Of a DNA stretch of 5,733 nt, positions 1 to 5,733 are shown piece by piece; the stretch's first letter is position 1, and every line of letters begins with the position of its first letter. The stretch is from NCBI GenBank assembly GCA_018882545.1, contig VERS01000169.1:1-5733 (forward strand), read 5' to 3'. A model generated the notes under the pieces. It was given only the letters and a program-made list of their open reading frames with translations. It was not told the DNA's origin and searched no databases. The position numbers were made by a program, and so were the translations under genes. Source of the DNA: Mycobacterium sp. (GTDB taxonomy: Bacteria; Actinomycetota; Actinomycetes; Mycobacteriales; Mycobacteriaceae).

Positions 1-2247
1 CTTGCCGGCAGCCTTGATGTAGTTCTGCAGGGCCTTCTCACGGTCGATGTCCTGCAGCACACCGCGGTCGATCATGTCGCTGATCGACTCGAAGGCCATG
101 TAGGGGTTGATCGCCCCGGCGCCGAAGCCGATCAGCATCGCCATGTGGTGAACCTCGCGGGCATCGCCGGCCTCGACGACCAGACCCACCTGGGTCCGGG
201 TGCGCTCGCGCACCAGATGGTGGTGCACCGCCGACACCGAAAGCAGCGACGGGATCGGCGCCATCGTCGGGTTGGACTCACGGTCGGACAGGATCAGGAT
301 CCTGGCGCCGTCGGCGATGGCGCGGGATGCCTCATCGCGAATGTCATCGAGTGCGCGACGCAGACCCTCGCCGCCCTTGGCGACCGGGTACAGACAGCTG
401 ATGACGGCCGAGCGCATGCCGTGCTTGTAGCCGTGCACCTCGTCGTCGGGATTGAGGTTGACCAGCTTGGCCAGTTCGTGGTTCCGCAGGATCGGCTGCG
501 GCAGCAGGATCTGATGGCAGGACTCCGGAGTCGGGTTCAGCAGATCGCTTTCCGGCCCCAGGGTCGCCGAGATGCTGGTGACGACCTCCTCACGGATGGC
601 GTCCAGCGGCGGGTTGGTCACCTGGGCGAACAACTGCTGGAAGTAGTCGAAGAGCATCCGCGGCCGGGCCGACAGCACCGCGATCGGGGTATCGGTGCCC
701 ATCGAGCCGAGTGCCTCGACACCGGTGCGCGCCATCGGAGCGACCAGCAGGTTGAGTTCCTCGTAGGTGTAGCCGAAAGCCTGCTGCCGCAACACAACCC
801 GGTGGTGCGGCATCCGGATGTAGGGGCCCTGCGGCAGGTCGTCGAGGTGGAACTGCTCGGCCTCGAGCCACTGCGCGTAGGGATGCTCGGCGGCCAGTTC
901 GGTCTTGATCTCCTCGTCGGAGATGATCCGGCCCTGCGCGGTGTCCACCAGGAACATCCGGCCCGGCTGCAGCCGCATCCGCTTGACCACCTTCGACGGC
1001 TCGATACCCAGCACGCCGACCTCGGAGGCCATCACCACCAGGTCGTCGTCGGTCACCCAGATGCGCGACGGACGCAGGCCGTTGCGGTCGAGCACCGCAC
1101 CGACGACGGTGCCGTCGGAGAAGCACACCGACGCCGGGCCGTCCCACGGCTCCATCAGCGCGGCGTGATAGGCGTAGAACGCCCGCCGCGCGGGATCCAT
1201 ATTCTCGTTGCGCTCCCAGGCTTCGGGGATCATCATCAGCACCGCGTGCGGCAGGCTGCGCCCGCCGAGGTGCAGCAGTTCCAGCACCTCGTCGAAGCGG
1301 GCGCTGTCCGAAGCGCCGGGGGTGCAGACCGGGAAAACCTTCTCCACGTCGGCGCCGAAAACATCGGTGTCGATCAGCGCCTCGCGGGCGCGCATCCAAT
1401 TCTCGTTGCCGGTGACGGTGTTGATCTCACCGTTGTGGGCGATGCGCCGGAACGGATGCGCCAGCGGCCAGGACGGGAAGGTGTTGGTGGAGAACCGGGA
1501 GTGCACGATACCCAGCGCGCTCTCCATCCGCTCGTCCTGCAGATCGAGGTAGAACGCCTTGAGTTGCGGGGTGGTGAGCATGCCCTTGTAGATCAGGGTC
1601 TTTCCGGAGAGGCTGGGGAAGTAGACGGTTTCCCGGCCGGGTCCGTCCTGGCCGGGTCCCTTGGTGCCCAGCTCGTGCTCGGCCCGCTTGCGGATCACGT
1701 AGGCCCGCCGCTCCAACTCCAGACCCGAGGCGCTCAGGGTCATCCCGTCGCTTCCCTCGCCCCGGTCGTTCATCCCGTCGCTTCGCTCGCCCCAGCCGAT
1801 GAACAACTGTCGGAAAGTCGGCATGGCGTCGCGGGCCAGCGCGCCCAAGGATGAGTCGTCGGTGGGCACGTCACGCCAGCCCAGCACGGTCATGCCCTCG
1901 GACTCGACGATCTTCTCCAACGCCTCGACGGCCAGGGCGGCGTCGCGCGCGGACTGCGGCAGGAATGCGATACCGGTGGCGTAGGACCCCTCGGGCGGAA
2001 GGTCGAAACCGGCCTGTTCGGCACACACCGCGCGCAGGAAACGGTCGGGAACCTGGATCATGATCCCGGCTCCGTCGCCGCTGTGCTGTTCGGCGCCGGC
2101 GGCACCGCGGTGCTCGAGGTTGAGCAGGGCGGTGATGGCCTTGTCCACGATGTCGCGGCTACGCCGGCCGTGCATGTCGACGATCATCGCCACCCCGCAC
2201 GCGTCGTGCTCGTAGACGGGGTTGTAGAGCCCGACACTTGCTGGCAT
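1..2247 (-). CDS. gltB: Glutamate synthase large subunit, N-terminal half (partial, 3' end outside window)
   Basis: GltB makes glutamate from glutamine and 2-oxoglutarate in the cytoplasm, with the small subunit GltD supplying electrons from NAD(P)H. Translating the minus strand from the ATG at 2247 gives 749 codons without a stop, about half the usual roughly 1,500 residues. Cys17, in HDACGVAM, is the expected N-terminal nucleophile after removal of a short 16-residue propeptide. The class-II glutaminase domain follows, with LEHRGA (45-49), [10 protein letters not shown] (Arg251) and [14 protein letters not shown] (from about 271). The central domain starts near residue 475, with [11 protein letters not shown] and [12 protein letters not shown]. 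The FMN-binding synthase domain and the iron-sulphur cysteines lie beyond the left edge. The start is supported by GAAGG ten bases upstream and by the match to mycobacterial GltB as recalled. Odd feature: residues 152-169 are a duplicated, low-complexity insert in the glutaminase domain. A promoter candidate lies at 2402-2430. Confidence 0.96.
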   Translation of the reverse strand, partial: MPASVGLYNPVYEHDACGVAMIVDMHGRRSRDIVDKAITALLNLEHRGAAGAEQHSGDGAGIMIQVPDRFLRAVCAEQAGFDLPPEGSYATGIAFLPQSARDAALAVEALEKIVESEGMTVLGWRDVPTDDSSLGALARDAMPTFRQLFIGWGERSDGMNDRGEGSDGMTLSASGLELERRAYVIRKRAEHELGTKGPGQDGPGRETVYFPSLSGKTLIYKGMLTTPQLKAFYLDLQDERMESALGIVHSRFSTNTFPSWPLAHPFRRIAHNGEINTVTGNENWMRAREALIDTDVFGADVEKVFPVCTPGASDSARFDEVLELLHLGGRSLPHAVLMMIPEAWERNENMDPARRAFYAYHAALMEPWDGPASVCFSDGTVVGAVLDRNGLRPSRIWVTDDDLVVMASEVGVLGIEPSKVVKRMRLQPGRMFLVDTAQGRIISDEEIKTELAAEHPYAQWLEAEQFHLDDLPQGPYIRMPHHRVVLRQQAFGYTYEELNLLVAPMARTGVEALGSMGTDTPIAVLSARPRMLFDYFQQLFAQVTNPPLDAIREEVVTSISATLGPESDLLNPTPESCHQILLPQPILRNHELAKLVNLNPDDEVHGYKHGMRSAVISCLYPVAKGGEGLRRALDDIRDEASRAIADGARILILSDRESNPTMAPIPSLLSVSAVHHHLVRERTRTQVGLVVEAGDAREVHHMAMLIGFGAGAINPYMAFESISDMIDRGVLQDIDREKALQNYIKAAGK
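1740..1793 (-). repeat. In-frame imperfect 24-base tandem repeat inside gltB
   Basis: Two 24-base copies lie at 1740-1763 and 1770-1793. They are separated by 6 bases, giving a 30-base (10-codon) period, and differ at a single base (1755 C versus 1785 G). On the coding strand they encode GERSDGM and GEGSDGM within residues 152-169 of GltB. The reading frame stays open through both copies. In mycobacterial GltB as I remember it, only a short linker joins the PTFRQ stretch to the LERR stretch, so about 20 residues look added here. The core GAGCGAAGCGACGGG resembles small repeats I recall as scattered through mycobacterial genomes. That is recollection and was not tested. No further copy is visible in this window. 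Confidence 0.85.
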
Positions 2248-2395
2248 ACGCACCTGACCTTCACATGTCGCGCGGCGGCGCAAGTGTTGCTGGTGGCCCG
2301 CCACGTACCGTCGGGTTTCCACCGTGCGTCGGCGAACGGCGGCCATGGTCTCCGTGTCGAGGCCGCATGGTGGGTTCACCAGGTCTCGGCAGGTA
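2248..2395 (-). other. Predicted 5' leader of gltB (about 148 bases)
   Basis: If the promoter at 2402-2430 is used, transcription would begin near 2395 and leave an untranslated leader of about 148 bases. I see no convincing gene in it. It holds a perfect 10-base palindrome CAGGTACCTG (2390-2399) centred on the predicted start of transcription. It also holds an 8-base inverted repeat, GCAAGTGT at 2280-2287 against ACACTTGC at 2234-2241, whose loop contains the ribosome binding site and start codon. One 10-base palindrome in some 400 bases is close to chance expectation, so both are weak signals. No known riboswitch class is recognisable by eye. Confidence 0.4.
2258..2262 (-). promoter_or_regulatory. 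Ribosome binding site of gltB
   Basis: The minus strand reads GAAGG ten bases before the ATG at 2247, and a second, closer AGG sits five bases before it. The ATG at 2266 is immediately followed by a stop (ATGTGA), so the 2247 start is the only reasonable ATG nearby. It places the nucleophile cysteine at position 17, as expected for this family. Confidence 0.6.
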
Positions 2396-2401
2396 CCTGA
2401 A

Positions 2402-2430
2402 ACGATATGCACGCTGCGGCGAAATGCCAA
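2402..2430 (-). promoter_or_regulatory. Candidate sigma-70-type promoter for gltB
   Basis: On the minus strand, a -35 box TTGGCA (2430-2425; 5 of 6 matches to TTGACA) is followed by a 17-base spacer and a -10 box TATCGT (2407-2402; 4 of 6 to TATAAT and a full match to the mycobacterial TANNNT pattern). It points toward gltB and predicts initiation near 2395. The optimal spacing and the location in the divergent gap make it the best promoter candidate I can see in the window. Confidence 0.6.
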
Positions 2431-2431
2431 C

Positions 2432-2445
2432 TTAGGGTTACCTAA
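2432..2445. promoter_or_regulatory. AT-rich inverted repeat, candidate operator between gltB and aqpZ
   Basis: TTAGG, four bases (GTTA), then CCTAA form an inverted repeat in an AT-rich island within GC-rich surroundings. It begins one base upstream of the -35 box of the proposed gltB promoter, a usual place for a regulator. The 19 bases ending at 2445 match the mycobacterial IdeR iron box as I recall it (TTAGGTTAGGCTAACCTAA) at 13 positions, which is below what I would call a site. A GTAAC half-site on the minus strand (2441-2437) is also compatible with half a GlnR-type site, but the second half is missing. The identity of any binding protein is therefore open. Confidence 0.35.
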
Positions 2446-2571
2446 TTCCGGCTGCCGAGGGGCGTGCGGGTGCTGCCGTCAACCGCCGTTCGCCGGGGCA
2501 GCCGAGCGCGTCTCGATCCGGTGGAGATTCAGCAAAACCGTACGCCGAAACAGGGCGGCGGATGAGACCCT

Positions 2572-2605
2572 GACGGCACGCCGTCCGATCGACGTGGCGG
2601 ACGGC
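2572..2605 (+). promoter_or_regulatory. Competing hairpins in the aqpZ leader
   Basis: A perfect 8-base inverted repeat, GCCGTCCG (2580-2587) and CGGACGGC (2598-2605), encloses a 10-base loop and would form a very stable GC stem in RNA. The segment GCCGTC (2580-2585) can instead pair with GACGGC just upstream (2572-2577), forming a tight alternative hairpin. The two pairings exclude each other, as in attenuators. There is no U-run after the stem, so a standard intrinsic terminator is not supported. The structure counts only if aqpZ transcription starts upstream of about 2572, which I cannot show. No clear plus-strand promoter is visible between 2446 and 2571. Confidence 0.4.
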
Positions 2606-2644
2606 CAAGAGGCCAAGAGGCTGAGAGTGCCAAGAGGCCAAGAG
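2604..2644 (+). repeat. Cluster of GCCAAGAG direct repeats upstream of aqpZ
   Basis: Four exact copies of GCCAAGAG lie at 2604-2611, 2612-2619, 2629-2636 and 2637-2644. A degenerate copy GCTGAGAG (2620-2627) plus one extra T sits in the middle. The cluster starts on the last bases of the stem at 2598-2605 and ends 10 bases before the aqpZ ribosome binding site. GGCC-AAGA-GGCC (2603-2614) could form a small hairpin, and AGTGC/GCACT (2626-2630, 2644-2648) another. The cluster could be a multi-site protein target, an RNA element, or simple slippage expansion. Confidence 0.75.
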
Positions 2645-2654
2645 CACTGGGAGT

Positions 2655-2660
2655 GAGGAG
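2655..2660 (+). promoter_or_regulatory. Ribosome binding site of aqpZ
   Basis: GAGGAG lies 8 bases before the ATG at 2669, close to the ideal spacing. This selects the first ATG of the reading frame over the second in-frame ATG five codons later (MTAPTM). Confidence 0.8.
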
Positions 2661-2668
2661 ACAGACAG

Positions 2669-3430
2669 ATGACTGCCCCCACGATGTCGCACCGCCTGAC
2701 GGCGGAGTTCATCGGCACGTTCTGGTTGGTGTTCGGCGGCTGCGGGGCAGCCATCTACGCCGCCAACCCGGCCGGCGACGGCTCGGTCGGTATCGGTTAC
2801 CTGGGCGTCGCGCTGGCCTTCGGCCTGACCGTGCTGACCGGGGTGTATGCCTTCGGCGTGATCTCCGGCGGGCATTTCAACCCGGCGGTCACCCTCGGGG
2901 CGGCCATCGCCAAGCGGGTCGAGTGGGCCGCGGTCCCGGGCTACTGGCTGGCGCAGGTGCTCGGCGGACTGGTGGCGGGCGGGACGCTCTACTTCATCGC
3001 CAAGGGTCGGCCGAAGTGGAACGCCGTGGGCAATATGGCAGCCAACGGCTACGGCGAGAACTCACCGTTCCTGTACTCCATGGGGGCGGTGCTGGTCGCC
3101 GAGGTGTTGCTCACCTTCGTGTTCCTGATGGTGATCCTGGGCTCCACCGACGACCGGGCGCCCAAGGGCTTTGCCGGGCTGTCGATCGGGCTGTGCCTGA
3201 CCCTGATTCACCTGATCTCCATCCCGATCTCCAACACCTCGGTCAACCCGGCGCGCTCCACCGGCGTCGCCTTCTTCAACGGTGCCGGAGCCCCCGGTCA
3301 GCTGTGGTTGTTCTGGCTGGCTCCGCTGGTCGGGGCGGCGCTGGCCGGTGCGCTGTACCCGGTGCTGTTCGGTCGCCGTGAGGAAGTCGTCGTCGAGATA
3401 GAGCGGGTCACCTTCGTCGAGGACAAATAG
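2669..3430 (+). CDS. aqpZ: Aquaporin Z-type water channel
   Basis: This is a cytoplasmic-membrane channel of the MIP family that lets water cross rapidly along osmotic gradients. The 253-residue protein has the two family half-helix motifs, NPA at 71-73 (in [11 protein letters not shown]) and NPAR at 193-196 (in [11 protein letters not shown]). The four selectivity-filter positions read Phe51, His181, Thr190 and Arg196, by comparison with recalled E. coli AqpZ (Phe43, His174, Thr183, Arg189). That set marks a water channel, not a glycerol facilitator. Hydrophobic stretches fit the usual six helices, and the NGYGENSP loop also matches AqpZ. The acidic tail after about residue 235 ([17 protein letters not shown]) is longer than in E. 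coli AqpZ. The gene is divergent from gltB and convergent with the glycosylase gene. Its leader carries the hairpins and repeats listed at 2572-2644. Confidence 0.95.
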   Translation: MTAPTMSHRLTAEFIGTFWLVFGGCGAAIYAANPAGDGSVGIGYLGVALAFGLTVLTGVYAFGVISGGHFNPAVTLGAAIAKRVEWAAVPGYWLAQVLGGLVAGGTLYFIAKGRPKWNAVGNMAANGYGENSPFLYSMGAVLVAEVLLTFVFLMVILGSTDDRAPKGFAGLSIGLCLTLIHLISIPISNTSVNPARSTGVAFFNGAGAPGQLWLFWLAPLVGAALAGALYPVLFGRREEVVVEIERVTFVEDK

Positions 3431-3445
3431 CCCCCGGGTCTGGCT

Positions 3446-4336
3446 TCACAGTCCGCTGATGCGCTGCACCGGCAGTCGCGGCCCGCGGCGCGGCAGGTGG
3501 GCCAGTCGGCTGACCTCCAGCAGTCGCACCACGCGGTAGCGATGCGGCCGCATCGGCTCCAGCAGGTCCACCATGGCGTCGTCGTCGATGGGCCGGCCCA
3601 ACAGGGTCCAGCCGATCATGGACGCGAGGTGGTAGTCGCCGACGGAGAGCGCGTCGGGATCGCCGAGTGCGCGCTGAGCCGTCTCGGCCGCGGTCCAGAC
3701 CCCCACCCCGGGTAATGAGGTGAGGGTGTCACCGGAGGTGACGCGCTCGAGAGCCTCGCCACGGGCAGCGCACCCGACGATGGTGCGGGCCCGGCCCGGA
3801 TCGACGTTGGCGCGGTGGAACTCCCACGACGGGATGGTCCGCCACACCTGGGCCGGTGGTGGTACCCGCATCCGGGCCGGGGCGGGGCCGGGTGCCGGGG
3901 TTCCGTATCGGGTCACCAGCAGGCGCCAGGCCCGAAACGAGTCGACGCCCTGGACACGCTGTTCCAGGACTGCGGGAATCAGTGCCTCCAGCACCCGGCC
4001 GGTCCGGCCGATACGCAGATGGGGGACGCGTCGGTGGGCTAACGCGACGGTGGGGTGTGCGGGCCGGAACCCGGCGGCGTCGTCGTCGGCACCGAGCAGG
4101 GCCGGCAGGTTGTCGCAGAACTCTTCGGCACCGTCGCCCCAGGCCTGACAGTGCACCGTGTCGGGCGCGTCGCGGCTGATGCGGGCGGCCACCGGGCCGC
4201 TGCGCTGCAGGCTGGTGCGCCAGATCGCGCCGTCGAGGATCTGCAGGCACGGGTCGGCAGGGCCGCGGCGGTGCGGGGCGAGAGTGTGGCCGGGGCTGAC
4301 CGGCCCCGGGAAGGTCAGGGTGCGACTGGCGGCCAT
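3446..4336 (-). CDS. AlkA-like DNA-3-methyladenine glycosylase (HhH-GPD family)
   Basis: It probably excises alkylated bases such as 3-methyladenine from DNA as the first step of base-excision repair. The 296-residue protein has the HhH-GPD core: a helix like AlkA's at 118-145 (ALIPAVLEQRVQG), the helix-hairpin-helix SLPGVGVWTA at 207-216, and Asp234 in SVGDYHLA as the likely catalytic aspartate, matching the DDYL region of AlkA. The first 90 or so residues fit the AlkA-type N-terminal domain by arrangement, with little sequence identity I can claim. There are no iron-sulphur cysteines of the Nth/MutY kind at the C-terminus. The ATG is 3 bases after the stop of the upstream oxidoreductase gene, with a GAGG overlapping that stop, so translational coupling is likely. 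The gene ends 15 bases from the convergent aqpZ stop. The family call is firm. Substrate range is inferred. Confidence 0.85.
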   Translation of the reverse strand: MAASRTLTFPGPVSPGHTLAPHRRGPADPCLQILDGAIWRTSLQRSGPVAARISRDAPDTVHCQAWGDGAEEFCDNLPALLGADDDAAGFRPAHPTVALAHRRVPHLRIGRTGRVLEALIPAVLEQRVQGVDSFRAWRLLVTRYGTPAPGPAPARMRVPPPAQVWRTIPSWEFHRANVDPGRARTIVGCAARGEALERVTSGDTLTSLPGVGVWTAAETAQRALGDPDALSVGDYHLASMIGWTLLGRPIDDDAMVDLLEPMRPHRYRVVRLLEVSRLAHLPRRGPRLPVQRISGL

Positions 4337-4339
4337 ACC

Positions 4340-5710
4340 TCAGGGGCGTCCGGTGATGCGGTCGGCCAACGCCGCGATCGGGGAGGTAGTCGCGCGTCCG
4401 TGGGACTCGTGACGGTCGGCGAGTTTGTAGGCGGTGTAGAGACCGCGGACTCCCAGCCAGCGCAAGGGCTCGGGTTCCCAGGCCTTCGATTGGTGGTTCA
4501 CCCAGGGCATGGCGGTCAGTTCGGTGCTGCGCTTGAGGATCAGATCGGCCAGTGTGCGTCCGGCGAGATTGGTGGCGGTGACGCCGTGGCCGACGTAACC
4601 ACCGGCCTCACCGAGTCCGGTGACCGGGTCCAGGCGGATGCCGGCGGTCCAGTCCCGGGGCACCGCAAGCACACCGCACCAACCGTGCGCGATCGGGATG
4701 CCGCGGGTCTGCGGCAGGACGGTGTTGAGCACTCCGGTGAGGTAGTCGATGGTGTCCTGGCCGACGGCCCCGTCGCGGTCGACGCGGGAGGCGTAACGGT
4801 AGGGAATTGCCCGGCCGCCCAGGGCGATGCGGTCGTCGGCGGTGCGCTGGGCGTAGAAGAAGCCGTGCGCCAGGTCGCCGAGGGTTTCGCGATTGACCCA
4901 GCCGATCTCGTTCCAGAGGTGTTGCGGCAGAGGCTCGGTGGCGATCATTGCGCTGTTCATCGGCAGCCATCGCCGACGCAGTCCGGCCATGCGGGCGGTG
5001 AAGCCTTCGGTGGCGCGGATGATCAGCGGGGCGCGCAGGGTTCCGTGCGGGGTGACTGCGCGGCCGGATTCGAGGCGGGTGACAGGGGTTTGTTCGTGGA
5101 GGGTGGCGCCGAGGCGTTCGGCCACATCGGCCAGTCCGCGCGCGAGTCTGGCGGGCTGGATCCGCGCGCAGTGCGGGTTGAACGAACCGAGGACGAGACT
5201 GTCGACGTTGACTCGCTGCCGGGCCTCGGCGGCAGTGAGGATGGCCACATCCTGGACCCCCCAGCGGCGGTCTTCAGCGACTTCCTCGTTGAGTCGTTCG
5301 GCCTGGGCGGAGTTGCGGGCGACTTCGAGGTTGCCGCCCTTGACGATGTCGGCGTCGATGCCTTCCCGGGCCGCGACGCCGATCACCTCGTCGACGGCTT
5401 CGTTGAGCAGGTGCTGCCAGGCGATGACGTTGCCCCGGCCATGGGTCTTGGCCAGCAGGCCGCGGTGGCCGGGCGGCAGGCCCGACAGCCACCCACCGTT
5501 GCGGCCGGAGGCGCCGAAACCAGCGAAACGGGCTTCCAGCAAGGTTATTCGCAGACCGGGGTCGGCCTGTTTGAGGTAGTAGGCGGTCCACAGTCCGGTA
5601 TAGCCGGCGCCGACGATGCCGACGTCGGCGTCGCGGTCACCGGGCAGTCCGGGGCGCGGGGTGGGAAGGTGGTCGAACCAGTGCGAGACCGCGCCGTTGA
5701 CCGGGGCCAT
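4340..5710 (-). CDS. FAD-dependent oxidoreductase, DAO family (amine/amino-acid oxidase-like)
   Basis: This 456-residue flavoprotein probably oxidises an amine or amino acid in the cytoplasm. The FAD-binding Rossmann motif GIVGAGYTGLWTAYYL is at 31-46, with Glu60 ending the second strand as the likely ribose contact. FGASGRNGGW (65-74) is the signature seen in PuuB/OrdL-type gamma-glutamylputrescine oxidases and their relatives. The C-terminal FAD motif is GGYVGHGVTATNLAGRTLADL (370-390, His375). An aromatic-rich substrate domain lies between. Length fits the family. No signal peptide or membrane segment is visible. No polyamine-pathway genes lie alongside it, so the substrate is unknown and a puuB name is not justified. 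It is the first gene of a probable two-gene unit with the glycosylase. The start at 5710 is the only ATG/GTG in frame near the right edge. It may be leaderless or use AGGTGGG 12 bases upstream. Confidence 0.88.
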   Translation of the reverse strand: MAPVNGAVSHWFDHLPTPRPGLPGDRDADVGIVGAGYTGLWTAYYLKQADPGLRITLLEARFAGFGASGRNGGWLSGLPPGHRGLLAKTHGRGNVIAWQHLLNEAVDEVIGVAAREGIDADIVKGGNLEVARNSAQAERLNEEVAEDRRWGVQDVAILTAAEARQRVNVDSLVLGSFNPHCARIQPARLARGLADVAERLGATLHEQTPVTRLESGRAVTPHGTLRAPLIIRATEGFTARMAGLRRRWLPMNSAMIATEPLPQHLWNEIGWVNRETLGDLAHGFFYAQRTADDRIALGGRAIPYRYASRVDRDGAVGQDTIDYLTGVLNTVLPQTRGIPIAHGWCGVLAVPRDWTAGIRLDPVTGLGEAGGYVGHGVTATNLAGRTLADLILKRSTELTAMPWVNHQSKAWEPEPLRWLGVRGLYTAYKLADRHESHGRATTSPIAALADRITGRP

Positions 5711-5716
5711 ATCCGT

Positions 5717-5722
5717 ACCGTA
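5717..5722 (-). promoter_or_regulatory. Possible -10 box for a leaderless oxidoreductase transcript
   Basis: On the minus strand TACGGT spans -12 to -7 relative to the A of the ATG at 5710, matching the TANNNT mycobacterial -10 pattern at the exact spacing of a leaderless transcript. The -35 region falls outside the window. The alternative is that AGGTGGG (5729-5723) acts as a distant ribosome binding site of a longer transcript, so this call is tentative. Confidence 0.25.
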
Positions 5723-5733
5723 CCCACCTGTCC

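Noticed and set aside
145..1854. A 569-codon open frame on the plus strand.
   Set aside because: It is exactly antisense to gltB, whose minus-strand translation matches a known enzyme throughout. Long antisense frames are expected in GC-rich coding DNA, and the translation has the His/Arg/Gly-rich look of a shadow frame.
2427..2445. A true IdeR iron box.
   Set aside because: Only 13 of 19 positions match and the left half is poor. Kept only as an unassigned inverted repeat.
2083..2656. Small plus-strand open frames (65-110 codons) in the gltB start region and divergent gap.
   Set aside because: They overlap the gltB coding strand and the promoter region, overlap one another in different frames, and have low-complexity products without a recognisable family.
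2653..3381. An alternative 242-codon plus-strand frame overlapping aqpZ.
   Set aside because: Its product is Arg/Gly-rich with no family motif, while the overlapping frame encodes a complete aquaporin with both NPA motifs and a good ribosome binding site.
3429..3445. AGCC...GGCT and CCCGGG around the aqpZ stop as a bidirectional terminator.
   Set aside because: The stem is only 4 bases with a 9-base loop, there is no T-run on either strand, and the convergent gap is just 15 bases, so nothing supports a real intrinsic terminator.
4893..5579. A 228-codon plus-strand frame opposite the oxidoreductase gene.
   Set aside because: The minus-strand frame encodes a complete FAD enzyme with its nucleotide-binding motif. 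The plus-strand product is Ser/Arg/Pro-rich shadow sequence.

Overview
The window reads as chromosomal DNA of a high-GC actinobacterium, most likely a non-tuberculous Mycobacterium/Mycolicibacterium. The evidence is a GltB sequence that closely resembles the mycobacterial protein as I recall it, strongly GC-biased third codon positions, and the presence of an AqpZ-type aquaporin. The species assignment is from memory of these families, not from a search.

Layout. Positions 1-2247 (minus strand) hold the first 749 codons of gltB, the large subunit of glutamate synthase, which runs off the left edge. Positions 2248-2668 are a 421-base divergent control region. It carries a good sigma-70-like promoter pointing at gltB, an AT-rich inverted repeat abutting that promoter's -35 box, and on the other side a leader for aqpZ with competing hairpins and a cluster of 8-base direct repeats. 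Positions 2669-3430 (plus strand) encode an AqpZ-type water channel. It ends 15 bases from a convergent two-gene minus-strand unit: an AlkA-like DNA-3-methyladenine glycosylase (3446-4336), preceded in transcription by a DAO-family FAD-dependent oxidoreductase (4340-5710). Those two genes are separated by only 3 bases and are probably co-transcribed.

How the genes relate. gltB (with gltD, presumably beyond the left edge) makes glutamate from glutamine and 2-oxoglutarate. The divergent aquaporin moves water. Glutamate is a major intracellular solute, so shared control would make sense, but this is inference. The oxidoreductase/glycosylase pair has no clear functional link to the rest.

I do not see an undescribed multi-gene system here. 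The points most worth checking are an in-frame, imperfect 24-base tandem repeat that adds about 20 residues to the glutaminase domain of GltB, and the architecture of the gltB-aqpZ control region.
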